Source of the DNA: Peribacillus sp. FSL P2-0133
GTDB lineage: Bacteria; Bacillota; Bacilli; Bacillales; DSM-1321
Length of the DNA stretch: 64,000 bases
Reading direction: 5' to 3'
NCBI RefSeq assembly: GCF_037975445.1
Contig: NZ_CP150254.1
Coordinates: 1,052,001 to 1,116,000, forward strand
This document shows positions 25,912 through 34,599 of the stretch, one piece after another; position 1 is the first letter of the stretch; the number at the start of each line of letters is the position of its first letter. The notes beneath the pieces are model-generated. The model did not search any database and was not told where the DNA came from. It saw only the letters and a list, made by a program, of their open reading frames with translations. Made by a program: the position numbers and the translations under genes.

Positions 25912-26907
25912 TTGGTTACAATTACTGATATCGCGAAGCTTGCCGGAGTTGCTAAGAGTACAGTTTCACGTTATCTAAATAATGGTTCTGTTAGTGAGGC
26001 AACGAAAAATAAAATCGAACGTGTGATAAATGAAACCAGCTATGCTCCTAATGCCTTCGCTCAAAGTTTAAAAGCAAAGAAAACTAATATAATCGGTACC
26101 ATCGTACCGAGACTTGATTCGTATGCTTCTTCTCATACGTTAATTGGCATTGATGAACAATTAAGAGAACTAAATTATCAAATGCTGATCTCAAATACCG
26201 GTCAGGATTTAGATCGGGAAATTGAAAATATTTACACACTGGCTAAGCAAAAGGTTGCGGGAATGATTTTGCTTCCATCCCAAGTTACAGACGCCCATTT
26301 AGAGGCCTTCAAAGAGCTGCACTTGCCCGTTTTACTGGTTGGTCAGCAGCATGAAACAATTCACAGCATCATACACAATGATTATGAAGCAGCATATGAT
26401 CTCGGAAAACATGTGCTGGAAAAAGGTCACCGTAAGATTGCTTTTTTGGGCGTAACAGGAAAAGATATTGCTGTAGGAGTCATGCGAAAAAAAGGATTTC
26501 AGCGGGCGATAGATGAAAAATCAGACTGTGAAGTAAGGTATTATGAAACAAGCTTCAGCATAACAGATGCATTAATCAATGTCCCCTCTATTATTGAAGA
26601 ATTCACTCCCTCTATTATCGTATGTGCAACTGATAATATAGCGATTGGTGCTTTGAAAGCAGCTTATTTAAGAGGTTTAAAAATCCCAGAAGACTTGTCG
26701 ATTACTGGATTTGGTGGTTATGAAGTAACAGAGATGATACACCCAGGCATAACTACAGCGAAATTTTACTACAAAGAAGCAGGACAAATGGCAGCTAAAA
26801 GTATCGTGAAGCTTGTTAACGGGGAAGAATTACCAAAATTATCTCTATCAAAATATAAAATTATTGAAAGAGAAAGCGTTGACAATCGTTTACTACACGG
26901 ATTATAA
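25912..26907 (+). CDS. scrR: LacI-family sucrose operon repressor
   Basis: A 331-residue repressor. The N-terminal helix-turn-helix reads TITDIAKLAGVAKSTVSRYL, followed by the hinge and a periplasmic-binding-protein-like effector domain (KKTNIIGTIVPRLDS, HRKIAFLGV, CATDNIAIGALKAAY). I place the start at TTG 25912 (GTTACAATTACTGAT follows), nine bases after ACGGAG; an ATG at 25903 is in frame but touches the ribosome binding site. It stands just before the sucrose operon, whose leader has three GGAACCGGTTCC-type palindromes, so it very probably represses it until sucrose or a derived phosphate binds. Confidence 0.9.
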   Translation: MVTITDIAKLAGVAKSTVSRYLNNGSVSEATKNKIERVINETSYAPNAFAQSLKAKKTNIIGTIVPRLDSYASSHTLIGIDEQLRELNYQMLISNTGQDLDREIENIYTLAKQKVAGMILLPSQVTDAHLEAFKELHLPVLLVGQQHETIHSIIHNDYEAAYDLGKHVLEKGHRKIAFLGVTGKDIAVGVMRKKGFQRAIDEKSDCEVRYYETSFSITDALINVPSIIEEFTPSIIVCATDNIAIGALKAAYLRGLKIPEDLSITGFGGYEVTEMIHPGITTAKFYYKEAGQMAAKSIVKLVNGEELPKLSLSKYKIIERESVDNRLLHGL

Positions 26908-26947
26908 TCAAAATGAAATCGGTTACCAAATATTCCCCTTCTAAAAT

Positions 26948-27063
26948 GGAACCGGTTTCTGTGAATCAACTTGTTGATATTATATTTTTTTGGTTTATGC
27001 TGGAACCGGTTCCGTTGCTTAATTTATTCATATATTTTTTTGAATTCAAACGGAACCGGTTCC
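26948..27063 (+). promoter_or_regulatory. Sucrose operon promoter with three LacI-type operators
   Basis: GGAACCGGTTTC at 26948, GGAACCGGTTCC at 27002 and again at 27052: two perfect 12-base palindromes and one near-perfect, spaced 54 and 50 bases apart (about five helical turns). A candidate -35 TTGTTG (26971) and -10 TTTATG (26994), 17 bases apart, lie between the first and second operator. The spacing suits looping by a tetrameric or paired LacI-family repressor. Confidence 0.85.
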
Positions 27064-27100
27064 AAGTCAGCGTTTATAAACGTTTAAAAGGAGGATCATT

Positions 27101-28549
27101 ATGAATTATAAAGAAGTATCCCAGGAAATATTGGAGGCAATCGGCGGGAAAGAAAATGTGGCAGCTGCAGCACACTGTGCGACTCGGCTCCGCTTAGCTT
27201 TACATGATGAAGATAAAGTCGATCAAGCAAAACTAGATGAGATGGATGCAGTAAAGGGAACATATTCAACTGGAGGACAATACCAGATTATTATCGGTGC
27301 GGGAACTGTTAATGAAGTATACAAAGAGTTTTCAAAGCTAACTGGACTTACTGAAATGTCGACGAAAGATGTAAAAGATGCTGGTTCGAAGAAAATGAAT
27401 CCGCTTCAGCGCTTTGTAAAAATGCTTTCTGATATTTTTGTTCCTATTATTCCTGCAATTGTTGCCGGCGGTCTATTGATGGGGATTAACAACTTGCTCA
27501 CAGCACCTGACTTATTTATCGCAGGGCAATCAATTGTCGAAGCTAACCCGGGATTCGCAGATTTAGCAGCTCTAATTAATACATTTGCCAACGCAGCATT
27601 CGTATTCCTTCCAATCTTAATCGGTTTCTCTGCCACACAGCGGTTTGGCGGAAATCCTTATCTGGGTGCTACACTTGGAATGCTAATGGTTCACCCTGAC
27701 TTATTGAATGGTTGGGGATACGGAGGAGCCTTAGTAAGCGGTGAAATTCAAGTCTGGAATATTCTCGGATTTGAAATTGAAAAAATCGGATATCAAGGCA
27801 CTGTGTTGCCGGTACTTGTTGCTTCCTTTATTTTAGCAAAAATAGAAACGTATTTGCGAAAAGTCATTCCTTCCGCACTAGACAATATTTTAACACCATT
27901 ATTGACAATTTTTATTACTGGTATCTTAACGTTCACAGTAGTAGGACCGATTACTCGTGCTACAGGGAACTTATTAACAGACGGTCTCATCTTCTTATAT
28001 GATGGAACTGGTTTTATCGGAGGAGCTATTTTTGGACTTCTTTACGCACCAATCGTTATCACAGGTATGCATCATAGCTTTATTGCTGTAGAAACACAAT
28101 TGCTTTCTGATATTTCAAAAACTGGGGGCTCTTTTATTTTCGCAATTGCAGCAATGTCCAATATTGCTCAAGGTGCAGCAACCCTTGCAGTTACTTTCAT
28201 TACGAAAGATAAAAAAACAAAAGGTACGGCATCTGCAGCGGGTATTTCGGCTCTTTTAGGGATTTCAGAACCTGCAATGTTCGGTGTTAACTTAAAACTG
28301 AAGTATCCATTTATTGGAGCAATTATAGGTTCAGGAGTGGCTTCTGCTTTCGTCACCTTCTTCAAAGTAAAGGCGATTGCACTTGGCGCTGCAGGTTTAC
28401 CAGGGATTATTTCCATCAAAACAGATACAATTACCTTTTATATAATTGGTATGGCCATTTCCTTTGCTGTTGCCTTTATCGCAACATTCAGTTTAGCAAA
28501 TCGGACAGATAAAAAAGTTGCTGCCCTTTCTCGAAAAGAAGCAGCCTAA
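27101..28549 (+). CDS. scrA: Sucrose-specific PTS enzyme IIBC
   Basis: A 482-residue phosphotransferase permease that imports sucrose as sucrose 6-phosphate. The N-terminal IIB domain has the phosphorylated Cys in AAAHCATRLRLALHD. The IIC domain (about residues 105-470) has ten or so membrane segments with landmarks FVPIIPAIVAGGLLMGINNL, GMHHSFIAVETQLL and ISALLGISEPAMFGVNLKLK. No IIA domain is fused; the separate EIIA gene at 31.3 kb may supply it. A strong AAGGAGG site precedes the ATG. First structural gene after the operators. The closest named relatives are ScrA/SacP. Confidence 0.93.
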   Translation: MNYKEVSQEILEAIGGKENVAAAAHCATRLRLALHDEDKVDQAKLDEMDAVKGTYSTGGQYQIIIGAGTVNEVYKEFSKLTGLTEMSTKDVKDAGSKKMNPLQRFVKMLSDIFVPIIPAIVAGGLLMGINNLLTAPDLFIAGQSIVEANPGFADLAALINTFANAAFVFLPILIGFSATQRFGGNPYLGATLGMLMVHPDLLNGWGYGGALVSGEIQVWNILGFEIEKIGYQGTVLPVLVASFILAKIETYLRKVIPSALDNILTPLLTIFITGILTFTVVGPITRATGNLLTDGLIFLYDGTGFIGGAIFGLLYAPIVITGMHHSFIAVETQLLSDISKTGGSFIFAIAAMSNIAQGAATLAVTFITKDKKTKGTASAAGISALLGISEPAMFGVNLKLKYPFIGAIIGSGVASAFVTFFKVKAIALGAAGLPGIISIKTDTITFYIIGMAISFAVAFIATFSLANRTDKKVAALSRKEAA

Positions 28550-28564
28550 TTTATTAATATGAAA

Positions 28565-28602
28565 AGGGCTGTTCGAAACAAGGAACAGCCCTCTGATTTT
28601 TT
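28565..28602 (+). terminator. Intercistronic stem-loop between scrA and scrB
   Basis: AGGGCTGTTC (28565-28574) and GAACAGCCCT (28583-28592) form a perfect 10-base stem with an 8-base loop; a run of six T follows at 28597. It has terminator form but lies inside the operon, 16 bases past the scrA stop, so it may attenuate expression of the downstream genes or protect the scrA message. An ORF starting at 28559 runs through it; that N-terminus is unlikely to be real. Confidence 0.75.
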
Positions 28603-28618
28603 AAAGGAGTTTGATCAC

Positions 28619-30091
28619 ATGGGATGGACAAAAGAACAGCGTTATCGCCGCGTTGAAGATGTTAATCAGGTAGAGCTACAAAATTTGCAAACAAGAGTAA
28701 ATGAATGCACATGGCGACAAACCTTTCATATACAGCCTTTATCCGGCCTACTTAATGACCCTAATGGCTTCTCTTTTTATCATGGCGAGTACCATTTATT
28801 CTACCAATGGTTTCCACTTGGTCCTGTACATGGGTTGAAGTATTGGTATCATACGAAATCAAAAGATCTTGTTTCTTGGGAAAATGCCGGCATCGGGATC
28901 GCACCGGATGATTATTATGACAGCCATGGAGCCTATTCCGGAAGTGCTATTGAATATGAAGGAAAACTATATTTATTTTATACCGGCAACACCCGTGATG
29001 AGAATTGGCAAAGACATCCCTATCAATGTATCGCCATCATGGAGAAAACGGGACAAATTGAAAAATTGACCCATCCATTCATTCGGGACGTACCAGAAGG
29101 ATATACTAATCATTTCCGCGACCCGAAAGTTTGGAGAGAAAATGATACCTTTTATGCAGTAATCGGTGCACAGCGGAAAGACAAAACAGGATGTGTCGTC
29201 CTTTATCGTTCCTCCAATCTAGTAAACTGGACATTTGAAGGAGAGTTACAAACTGACCTCGGAACTTTTGGATATATGTGGGAATGTCCAGATTATTTTG
29301 AACTGCAAAACTATGGTGTACTGATGTTTTCTCCACAAGGTTTGGAGCCCAAGGGAGACCTTTACCACAATATTTATCAATCCGGTTATGTTATTGGCAG
29401 CAAGCTAGATACAATAACCCACTCATTATCACATGGCTCTTTTCAGGAACTTGACAGAGGCTTTGATTTTTATGCGCCGCAAACAATGGTTAATCCTGAC
29501 GGAAGGCGTATCCTTGTCGGATGGATGGGCTTGCCTGAAATCGACCTACCCACAGACAAAAATGGCTGGGCGCATTGTTTAACACTGCCAAGAGAATTAT
29601 CTGTTCGAAACGGCAAACTGATTCAGCGGCCAGTGCAGGAACTTCAAGCGCTACGCAGGCAGGAAACTGAAGTAAAAGGTGTTTTGAAGAACACCAAGAA
29701 CATGTATGAAGAATTCAAAGGAGTATCCTATGAAATGGTATGTGAATTTGAAAACAACGATGCCGTTGAATTTGGTATTGAATTCAGGGCCGGTGATGAT
29801 GAAAAAACGGTCATTAAATATGATACTGTAGAGAAAAAAGTCATTCTTGACCGCTCTTCTTCAGGTGAGACCGTTGGAGAAGCTTATGGAACAATCCGAA
29901 AATGCTTTGTGAATACCAAAAAAATTAAGTTTCATTTATTTGTAGATACCTCTTCTGTTGAGATTTTCATCAATGACGGTGAAGAAGTATTCACGAGCCG
30001 GATCTTCCCTCGTGAAAACAGAAATGAAATTCGTTTCTTTGCATTATCTGGAAGCACCACTTTTCAAGCAAAAAAATGGAGTTATGTATGA
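28619..30091 (+). CDS. scrB: Sucrose-6-phosphate hydrolase (GH32)
   Basis: A 490-residue cytoplasmic beta-fructofuranosidase that splits sucrose 6-phosphate into glucose 6-phosphate and fructose. The nucleophile Asp is in LLNDPNGFSFYHGEYHLFYQ, the transition-state Asp in FRDPKVW and the acid/base Glu in MWECPDYFEL. A C-terminal beta-sandwich domain ends in FINDGEEVFTSRIFP. An in-frame ATG at 28559 would add 20 residues, but that part is the intercistronic hairpin; AAAGGAG at 28604 is correctly spaced for ATG 28619, and HMGWTKEQRYRRV is where homologues usually begin. Confidence 0.95.
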   Translation: MGWTKEQRYRRVEDVNQVELQNLQTRVNECTWRQTFHIQPLSGLLNDPNGFSFYHGEYHLFYQWFPLGPVHGLKYWYHTKSKDLVSWENAGIGIAPDDYYDSHGAYSGSAIEYEGKLYLFYTGNTRDENWQRHPYQCIAIMEKTGQIEKLTHPFIRDVPEGYTNHFRDPKVWRENDTFYAVIGAQRKDKTGCVVLYRSSNLVNWTFEGELQTDLGTFGYMWECPDYFELQNYGVLMFSPQGLEPKGDLYHNIYQSGYVIGSKLDTITHSLSHGSFQELDRGFDFYAPQTMVNPDGRRILVGWMGLPEIDLPTDKNGWAHCLTLPRELSVRNGKLIQRPVQELQALRRQETEVKGVLKNTKNMYEEFKGVSYEMVCEFENNDAVEFGIEFRAGDDEKTVIKYDTVEKKVILDRSSSGETVGEAYGTIRKCFVNTKKIKFHLFVDTSSVEIFINDGEEVFTSRIFPRENRNEIRFFALSGSTTFQAKKWSYV

Positions 30092-30107
30092 AAGCGAGAG
30101 GTAAGGT

Positions 30108-31082
30108 ATGAGAAATTTATATGCAATCGGTGAAGTATTAATTGATTTTATCCCCCTTCAAAAAGGAATCGCACTAAAAGATGTAATGGAATTCGAGCGT
30201 GCTCCAGGAGGCGCTCCAGCGAATGTTGCTGTATCAGTTGCCAGAAATGGCGGCAATGCATCGATAATTACTAAGCTCGGAATGGATTCATTTGGGGACT
30301 TTCTTTTAGAACAATTGCAGCAAGCCGGCGTGAAAATAGATAAAATTACGAGAACGAATGAAGCCAACACAGGCCTTGCTTTTGTATCTTTGCTTGAAAA
30401 TGGTGAACGTGATTTCTCTTTCTACCGCAATCCTTCTGCCGATTTGCTGCTTCATGAGACTGAAATTAACGATAGCTGGTTTGCAAACGGCGACCTCCTC
30501 CACTTCTGTTCAGTCGATTTAGTGGAAAGTCCTATGAAGCATGCGCATGTGAAAGCCATTACTTCTGTAAAAGCAAAAGGCGGAATCATCAGCTTTGACC
30601 CAAATGTCCGCCTTCCGCTTTGGACTGATCCTGAAGAATGCCGGAAAACGATTTTAGAGTTTGTTCCAATGGTTCATATTGTGAAAATTTCTGATGAAGA
30701 GCTTGAGTTTATTACCGGGATTACTGACAAAGAAAAAGCAGTTTCTTCGTTATTTACTGGTGCTGTTAAAGCAGTAATTTATACAAAAGGAGCTCAAGGT
30801 GCCGAATTATATGTAAGAGGTAAAAAATACGAATCAACCGGGTATCGCGTCGGCGTACAGGATACAACAGGGGCTGGGGATGCATTTATCGGAGGCTTGC
30901 TGTATCAGTTATTAGAAAAAGACGTTCGGCAAGGAAATCTGGAAGAAGTTCTTGAACTTCATCACCAAGAAATCCTAAGCTTTGCAAACGCTAGTGGCGC
31001 TCTTACTACGACTGGAAAAGGAGCAATCTCTTCCATTCCGGCCAAAGAAGCGATTTATCAACTGCAGCAAATCGATCAATAA
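30108..31082 (+). CDS. scrK: Fructokinase (PfkB family)
   Basis: A 324-residue ribokinase-type sugar kinase. It phosphorylates the fructose released by the upstream hydrolase. APGGAPANVAVSVARNGG is the first family signature and DTTGAGDAFIGGLLYQL the second, with the catalytic Asp in GAGDAF. Starts 16 bases after scrB with AGAGGTAAGG upstream. Some carbohydrate kinases of this type are ROK proteins; this one is clearly PfkB. Confidence 0.93.
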   Translation: MRNLYAIGEVLIDFIPLQKGIALKDVMEFERAPGGAPANVAVSVARNGGNASIITKLGMDSFGDFLLEQLQQAGVKIDKITRTNEANTGLAFVSLLENGERDFSFYRNPSADLLLHETEINDSWFANGDLLHFCSVDLVESPMKHAHVKAITSVKAKGGIISFDPNVRLPLWTDPEECRKTILEFVPMVHIVKISDEELEFITGITDKEKAVSSLFTGAVKAVIYTKGAQGAELYVRGKKYESTGYRVGVQDTTGAGDAFIGGLLYQLLEKDVRQGNLEEVLELHHQEILSFANASGALTTTGKGAISSIPAKEAIYQLQQIDQ

Positions 31083-31137
31083 TGGCGCCTGCCCTAAACG
31101 GAAAAGTACCGACCGATTGGCTTGCTAAGTTGATAAG

Positions 31138-31254
31138 GACCGATTAAAAGGCCTTGGAGCTGCTGGCGTTTTGGAGGTAGGAAATAACATCTAGGCAATT
31201 TTTGGACCGAAATCAGACCAGCTAAAAGAACAAATCAAAAAAGTGATTGCTTAA
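31138..31254 (+). pseudogene. Remnant of a PTS EIIB domain C-terminus
   Basis: The plus-strand frame reads DRLKGLGAAGVLEVGNNI, then a TAG stop at 31192, then AIFGPKSDQLKEQIKKVIA and a stop at 31254. This matches the C-terminal half of glucose/N-acetylglucosamine-type EIIB domains (LGAxGVxxVGNNxQAIFGPxSD). No N-terminal part with the active Cys is left. It sits between the fructokinase and EIIA genes and suggests that a larger EIIB-EIIA gene once stood here. Confidence 0.85.
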
Positions 31255-31302
31255 GAAATTTGCTGTTCAGCCAGAATATTAAAAATAATTGGAGGTATTA
31301 CT

Positions 31303-31799
31303 TTGTTAAAAAACTTATTTGGAAAAAAACAAAAATTTCGAAAATAAAATTAGTATCGCCAATTGAAGGAGAAATTTTAAAGCTTGAAGATGTACCGGAT
31401 CCAGTTTTTTCACAGAAAATGATGGGAGATGGTATTGCTTTCTTTCCTATCGAAGGGAAGGTAGTGGCACCGGCTGATGCAAAAGTCATCAATGTCTTCC
31501 CGACGAAGCATGCCATTGCATTGGAAACGGCAGAAGGGCTGGAAATATTGATTCATATTGGATTGGACACGATTAACATGAAAGGAGAAGGGTTTTCCGT
31601 TTGTGTGGCAGAAGGTGACCAGGTTAAAGCAGGAGACATATTGGTCACCTACAGCCTTGAACTAGTAAAGGAAAAAGCATCAAGTACTATTACACCGATG
31701 ATCATTACCAATGGAGACATTGTGACACATTTAGAGTATCACTATAGTGGACAATCTGTAGCCGGTAAAACGACCGTTCTGGTAGTTACCTTAAAATAG
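31303..31799 (+). CDS. PTS glucose-type EIIA protein with N-terminal frame break
   Basis: About 160 residues of an EIIA(Glc/Crr) domain, the His-phosphorylated donor for EIIB. VSPIEGEILKLEDVPDPVFS opens the fold; the two active-site histidines are in PTKHAIALETAEGLEILIHI (TKHAI and ILIHIGLD). A TTG at 31303 after TTGGAGG starts LKNLFGKKQKFRK, the expected N-terminus, but that frame stops at 31345 and the domain continues two bases out of phase. Either a frameshift in the A-rich stretch near 31330-31345 or a sequencing error; the domain itself is intact and could start internally. It would complement the IIA-less EIIBC. Confidence 0.75.
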
Positions 31800-31862
31800 G
31801 GGAATGAGTAAAATAGAAGAAACTCGTTAAAGAACTAAAGAACAAATGACCAAGAGATATCC

Positions 31863-31890
31863 ACCCCAGAAATGGGGTGTTTTTATTTTA
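31863..31890 (+). terminator. Terminator of the sucrose operon
   Basis: ACCCCA-GAAA-TGGGGT followed by GTTTTTATTTT, 64 bases after the EIIA stop. Confidence 0.9.
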
Positions 31891-31921
31891 ACTAAGTTGG
31901 TATCATAACTTACGGAATTGT

Positions 31922-31974
31922 GTTACTTTAGGTGATAATTTGCACTTATTTTAAGTGCTATTTTGCACGTATAT
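31922..31974 (-). repeat. 53-bp dispersed repeat, copy 1
   Basis: The reverse complement of this segment equals 50587-50639 at 51 of 53 positions by eye. It contains an internal palindrome, GCACTTA-TTT-TAAGTGC. The plus-strand form begins GTTACTTTAGGTGATAATTT. The two copies are in inverted orientation and bracket 18.7 kb. Confidence 0.9.
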
Positions 31975-32028
31975 TATTACTGCAGTTTTCCGGGGCTGCC
32001 ATTTGGTGACCTTTTTGCTTAATGAACT

Positions 32029-32419
32029 TCCTCAGTTTAATAGATAATGCTCACGAATACTCGCTTATTCGCAGGATTTCAAACCACATGGTATAGGTTG
32101 CTTTAGATGAACGAAAGAGATAGGACCGTTTTGATAAGATGAGGGCAGATTGAAATAGGGGATCTATTGAAAATCCCATATTATTACATATACTGCACGC
32201 ATTTTCCACGCTGCCCTTGGAGGCTTTCCCTCCCATGTCTCAACGGGTCATATTCATATGCCCTTTCATTCCTTCGTCATGCCTATCCAAGGGGTGGAGG
32301 CCGGTTTTGCTAACGGAACGGGTCATTGCCCTTTTGTTCATTACATCCAGTACTCGTGCTTTCTTTGAATTCCTACGAATAAGCCAATGCTCGTGAATGA
32401 CATTATCAAAAGGTAAGTT
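32029..32419 (-). ncRNA. Candidate bridge RNA region of the IS110-type element
   Basis: Non-coding end downstream of the transposase, the place where the IS1111 group is known to encode its bridge RNA. On the plus strand AACGGGTCAT occurs twice (32242 and 32318). After the first comes CATTCC (32267), the complement of the element's own end GGAATG; after the second comes GTTCATTA (32337), the complement of the left target flank TAATGAAC. AACGGGT is also the A-box sequence right of the CT core. This is the layout expected of donor and target loops, but RNA boundaries are unknown. Confidence 0.45.
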
Positions 32420-33694
32420 TCATGCTGCTTCTGGAGTGATCGGGTAAACTTTTTCTGGGGAATAGTCAGATCCACTTCTGGCCATTCCCACTAAAACTCT
32501 GGCGAGTTTACCGCATAACTTCATGACAGACTTCATTTTCTTTGTTTTTTTCACCTTAACATTTGTGGCGTGAATGGCTTGGAACTCTGGGTTATTCATA
32601 ATCAGACTCATCGTCGCAAGAAATAGGAAACGTCTAAGTCGGGACCTACCACGTTTGGATAAAACAATTTGACCTTTCCATTTTCCAGAGCTTGCCTCGG
32701 AAAGGTGCAGTCCTGCGTGACGTAATAAAGCATTGCCATGAGCGAAACCACTTAAATCACCCGATTCTCCAAGAATACCAGCCAGTGTAATCGTGCTAAT
32801 TCCTTTAATCGCTAGTATTTTTTCAGCATAAGGAATTTTCATGAGTATGTGTGTGACTTCCTGTTCAACTGCTTCAAGTTGGACGGTCGCAAGATCGTAT
32901 TCCTCAAGCAATTGCTTCAAATGAAGTTTATAAGCATCAAGAGCTTTTTTTGTACCAACCGATTTGTTCGCTAAGTCGATCAGTGAATGAGCCTTTGGAA
33001 CACCCGCATGTCTTTTCATCACTGATTTCCATCCCATAATGATATCTTGAGGCTGTAACGAACATAGTTCGACTGGAGTGGGAAATAAGCGAAGGTTTGC
33101 GATAGCTCCCTTAGCTGTTACATCTTTGAAGACTTGTCGTAGTTCAGGAAAGACGATATCTACCCAGCGATTTATTTGGTTGATTGAGCTGACAAGCCGT
33201 TTAACGATCATGTCCCTGTTAGACATAAGGACTCGAAGTTTTTCTATGGATTCTGGGCTATGATGAATCAATGTATAATAGCCATTTTTCACTACATCAG
33301 CGATGACGAGAGCGTCCTTTTTATCGCTCTTAGATTGGGTATTATCTCGGTTCTCTTTATTCCTTTTAACAAGGTGCGGATTTACTGTAACAACTTCAAC
33401 GTTTTGTTCAAATAACCATTTTGATAGATTCAACCAGTAATGACCGGTAGGTTCCATGCCCACGATGGCAGTGTCTAAACGGTTTATTCGTTTAAGTTCT
33501 TTGATCCAACTTAGAAATTTAGTAAACCCCTCATCGTTATTTTCAAAGGTTAGAGGATGACCGACCACAATTCCTCGATAGTTAACTGCTCGAGCAACAT
33601 GAAATTGTTGTGCAATATCAATTCCTACAACAAGATGACGATTCGTGATTCTTTCAATTAGTTGATTTTGTTTGTTTTGCATTTTAAAATTCAT
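32420..33694 (-). CDS. IS110-family transposase
   Basis: A 424-residue RuvC-like DEDD recombinase. N-terminal catalytic segment HLVVGIDIAQQFHVARAV (first Asp), then VGMEPTGHYWLNLSKWL (Glu) and NTQSKSDKKDALVIADVV (Asp pair). The C-terminal Tnp-20 domain has ILAIKGISTITLAGILGESG, FAHGNALLRHAGLHLSEASS and LSKRGRSRLRRFLFLA with the serine presumed to act in strand exchange. Full length, apparently functional. AAGGAGG precedes the ATG. Confidence 0.95.
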   Translation of the reverse strand: MNFKMQNKQNQLIERITNRHLVVGIDIAQQFHVARAVNYRGIVVGHPLTFENNDEGFTKFLSWIKELKRINRLDTAIVGMEPTGHYWLNLSKWLFEQNVEVVTVNPHLVKRNKENRDNTQSKSDKKDALVIADVVKNGYYTLIHHSPESIEKLRVLMSNRDMIVKRLVSSINQINRWVDIVFPELRQVFKDVTAKGAIANLRLFPTPVELCSLQPQDIIMGWKSVMKRHAGVPKAHSLIDLANKSVGTKKALDAYKLHLKQLLEEYDLATVQLEAVEQEVTHILMKIPYAEKILAIKGISTITLAGILGESGDLSGFAHGNALLRHAGLHLSEASSGKWKGQIVLSKRGRSRLRRFLFLATMSLIMNNPEFQAIHATNVKVKKTKKMKSVMKLCGKLARVLVGMARSGSDYSPEKVYPITPEAA

Positions 33695-33799
33695 AGTAGA
33701 GCTTCCTCCTTAAGATGAGTTTTGGTTTGTGTGTACTCTCATCATACTGAGGGGCTCTGTTTTTTTCAAAGCCGATATTTAACGCTCTACAGGAATGCT

Positions 33800-33880
33800 A
33801 TCGGGTGCGTTAGCTGAAGATCGGAGCTGTCTTTAAGGCAGCTTTTTCTTATGGAACTAAAGGGGCAGGATTGTTGAAAA
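33800..33880 (+). repeat. Full A-terminator-B element, A box split by the insertion sequence
   Basis: Right part of the interrupted A box (ATCGGGTGCGTTAGCTGAAG), hairpin GAGCTGTCTTTAAGGCAGCT with TTTTTCTTA, then GGAACTAAAGGGGCAGGATT and GTTGAAAAAGG. The left A-box arm is 1.77 kb away at 32018-32028. Confidence 0.9.
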
Positions 33881-33986
33881 AGGAATTCAACCCATGTTTG
33901 TATAAATAGTAATATATAACAATGTTTGGCATTGCTCTAATAGTATTTTAACAGTTAAATTATTTTCTAAATGGGGAGGGGCATTT

Positions 33987-34472
33987 TTGCAAACTTTTTT
34001 TAGATATAACTGGATGGTAAGAGAAGACTGGTATCGTTGGTGTGAAGAGTTAAGTGAAGAAGAACTTCTGCGGAACCGAACGGGTGGAATGGGAAGTAAA
34101 TTACATACACTTTTCCATATTGTTGATGTCGAATGGAGCTGGATACGTCTCTTACAAGGTAAAACTGACTTTCAGGAGAGTTTCGATAGTTATAAAAGCT
34201 TGAACAAAGTTCGAAAATTGGACGCTGAATTTCATTTAGAAGTGGAAAACTTTGTGAACAACTGGGATGCTAGTATGGAAAATCAATTATTTTATGATAC
34301 CTTGCAAGATGGAAGAATTGTGACGGATACTTGGGGTGAAATAATGCGACATACTATTGCTCACGAAATTCACCATATAGGGCAATTATCACTTTGGGCA
34401 AGGGAATTAGGGAAAAAGCCTGTTTCTGCAAACCTTATAGGTCGGGGTCTTTCCTCTCATTCCAATAAATAA
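33987..34472 (+). CDS. DinB-family metal-dependent protein
   Basis: A 161-residue four-helix-bundle protein of the DinB/YfiT type. The three metal-binding histidines are in TLFHIVDVEWSW and in MRHTIAHEIHHIGQLSLWAR. The family includes thiol-dependent transferases and proteins of unknown function; no substrate can be given. TTG start with GGGGAGGGG six bases upstream. Only gene of its box-to-box unit. Confidence 0.88.
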   Translation: MQTFFRYNWMVREDWYRWCEELSEEELLRNRTGGMGSKLHTLFHIVDVEWSWIRLLQGKTDFQESFDSYKSLNKVRKLDAEFHLEVENFVNNWDASMENQLFYDTLQDGRIVTDTWGEIMRHTIAHEIHHIGQLSLWARELGKKPVSANLIGRGLSSHSNK

Positions 34473-34599
34473 TTCAAATAGATATTAATTTAGTCGGTTT
34501 CTATATATATTGGGTGTAATCCTTCAATTAGAAAGCGCCTTTTCGATGTTCTGCTGCAGGTCAGTTTTGTTAAGCAATTTCAGTTTGTGAAGAATTGTA

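Larger units (their letters stand above)
32029..33799 (-). mobile_element. IS110/IS1111-family insertion sequence inside an A box
   Basis: The element carries one transposase gene (33694-32420) and about 390 bases of non-coding sequence downstream of it. Left flank at 32018 reads GCTTAATGAACT and right flank at 33798 reads CTATCGGGTGCGTTAG. Joining them at the shared CT gives GCTTAATGAACT|ATCGGGTG, a normal A box, so the ends can be placed at a CT core (32027-32028 and 33798-33799). No target duplication beyond CT is needed, as typical for this family. Confidence 0.85.
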
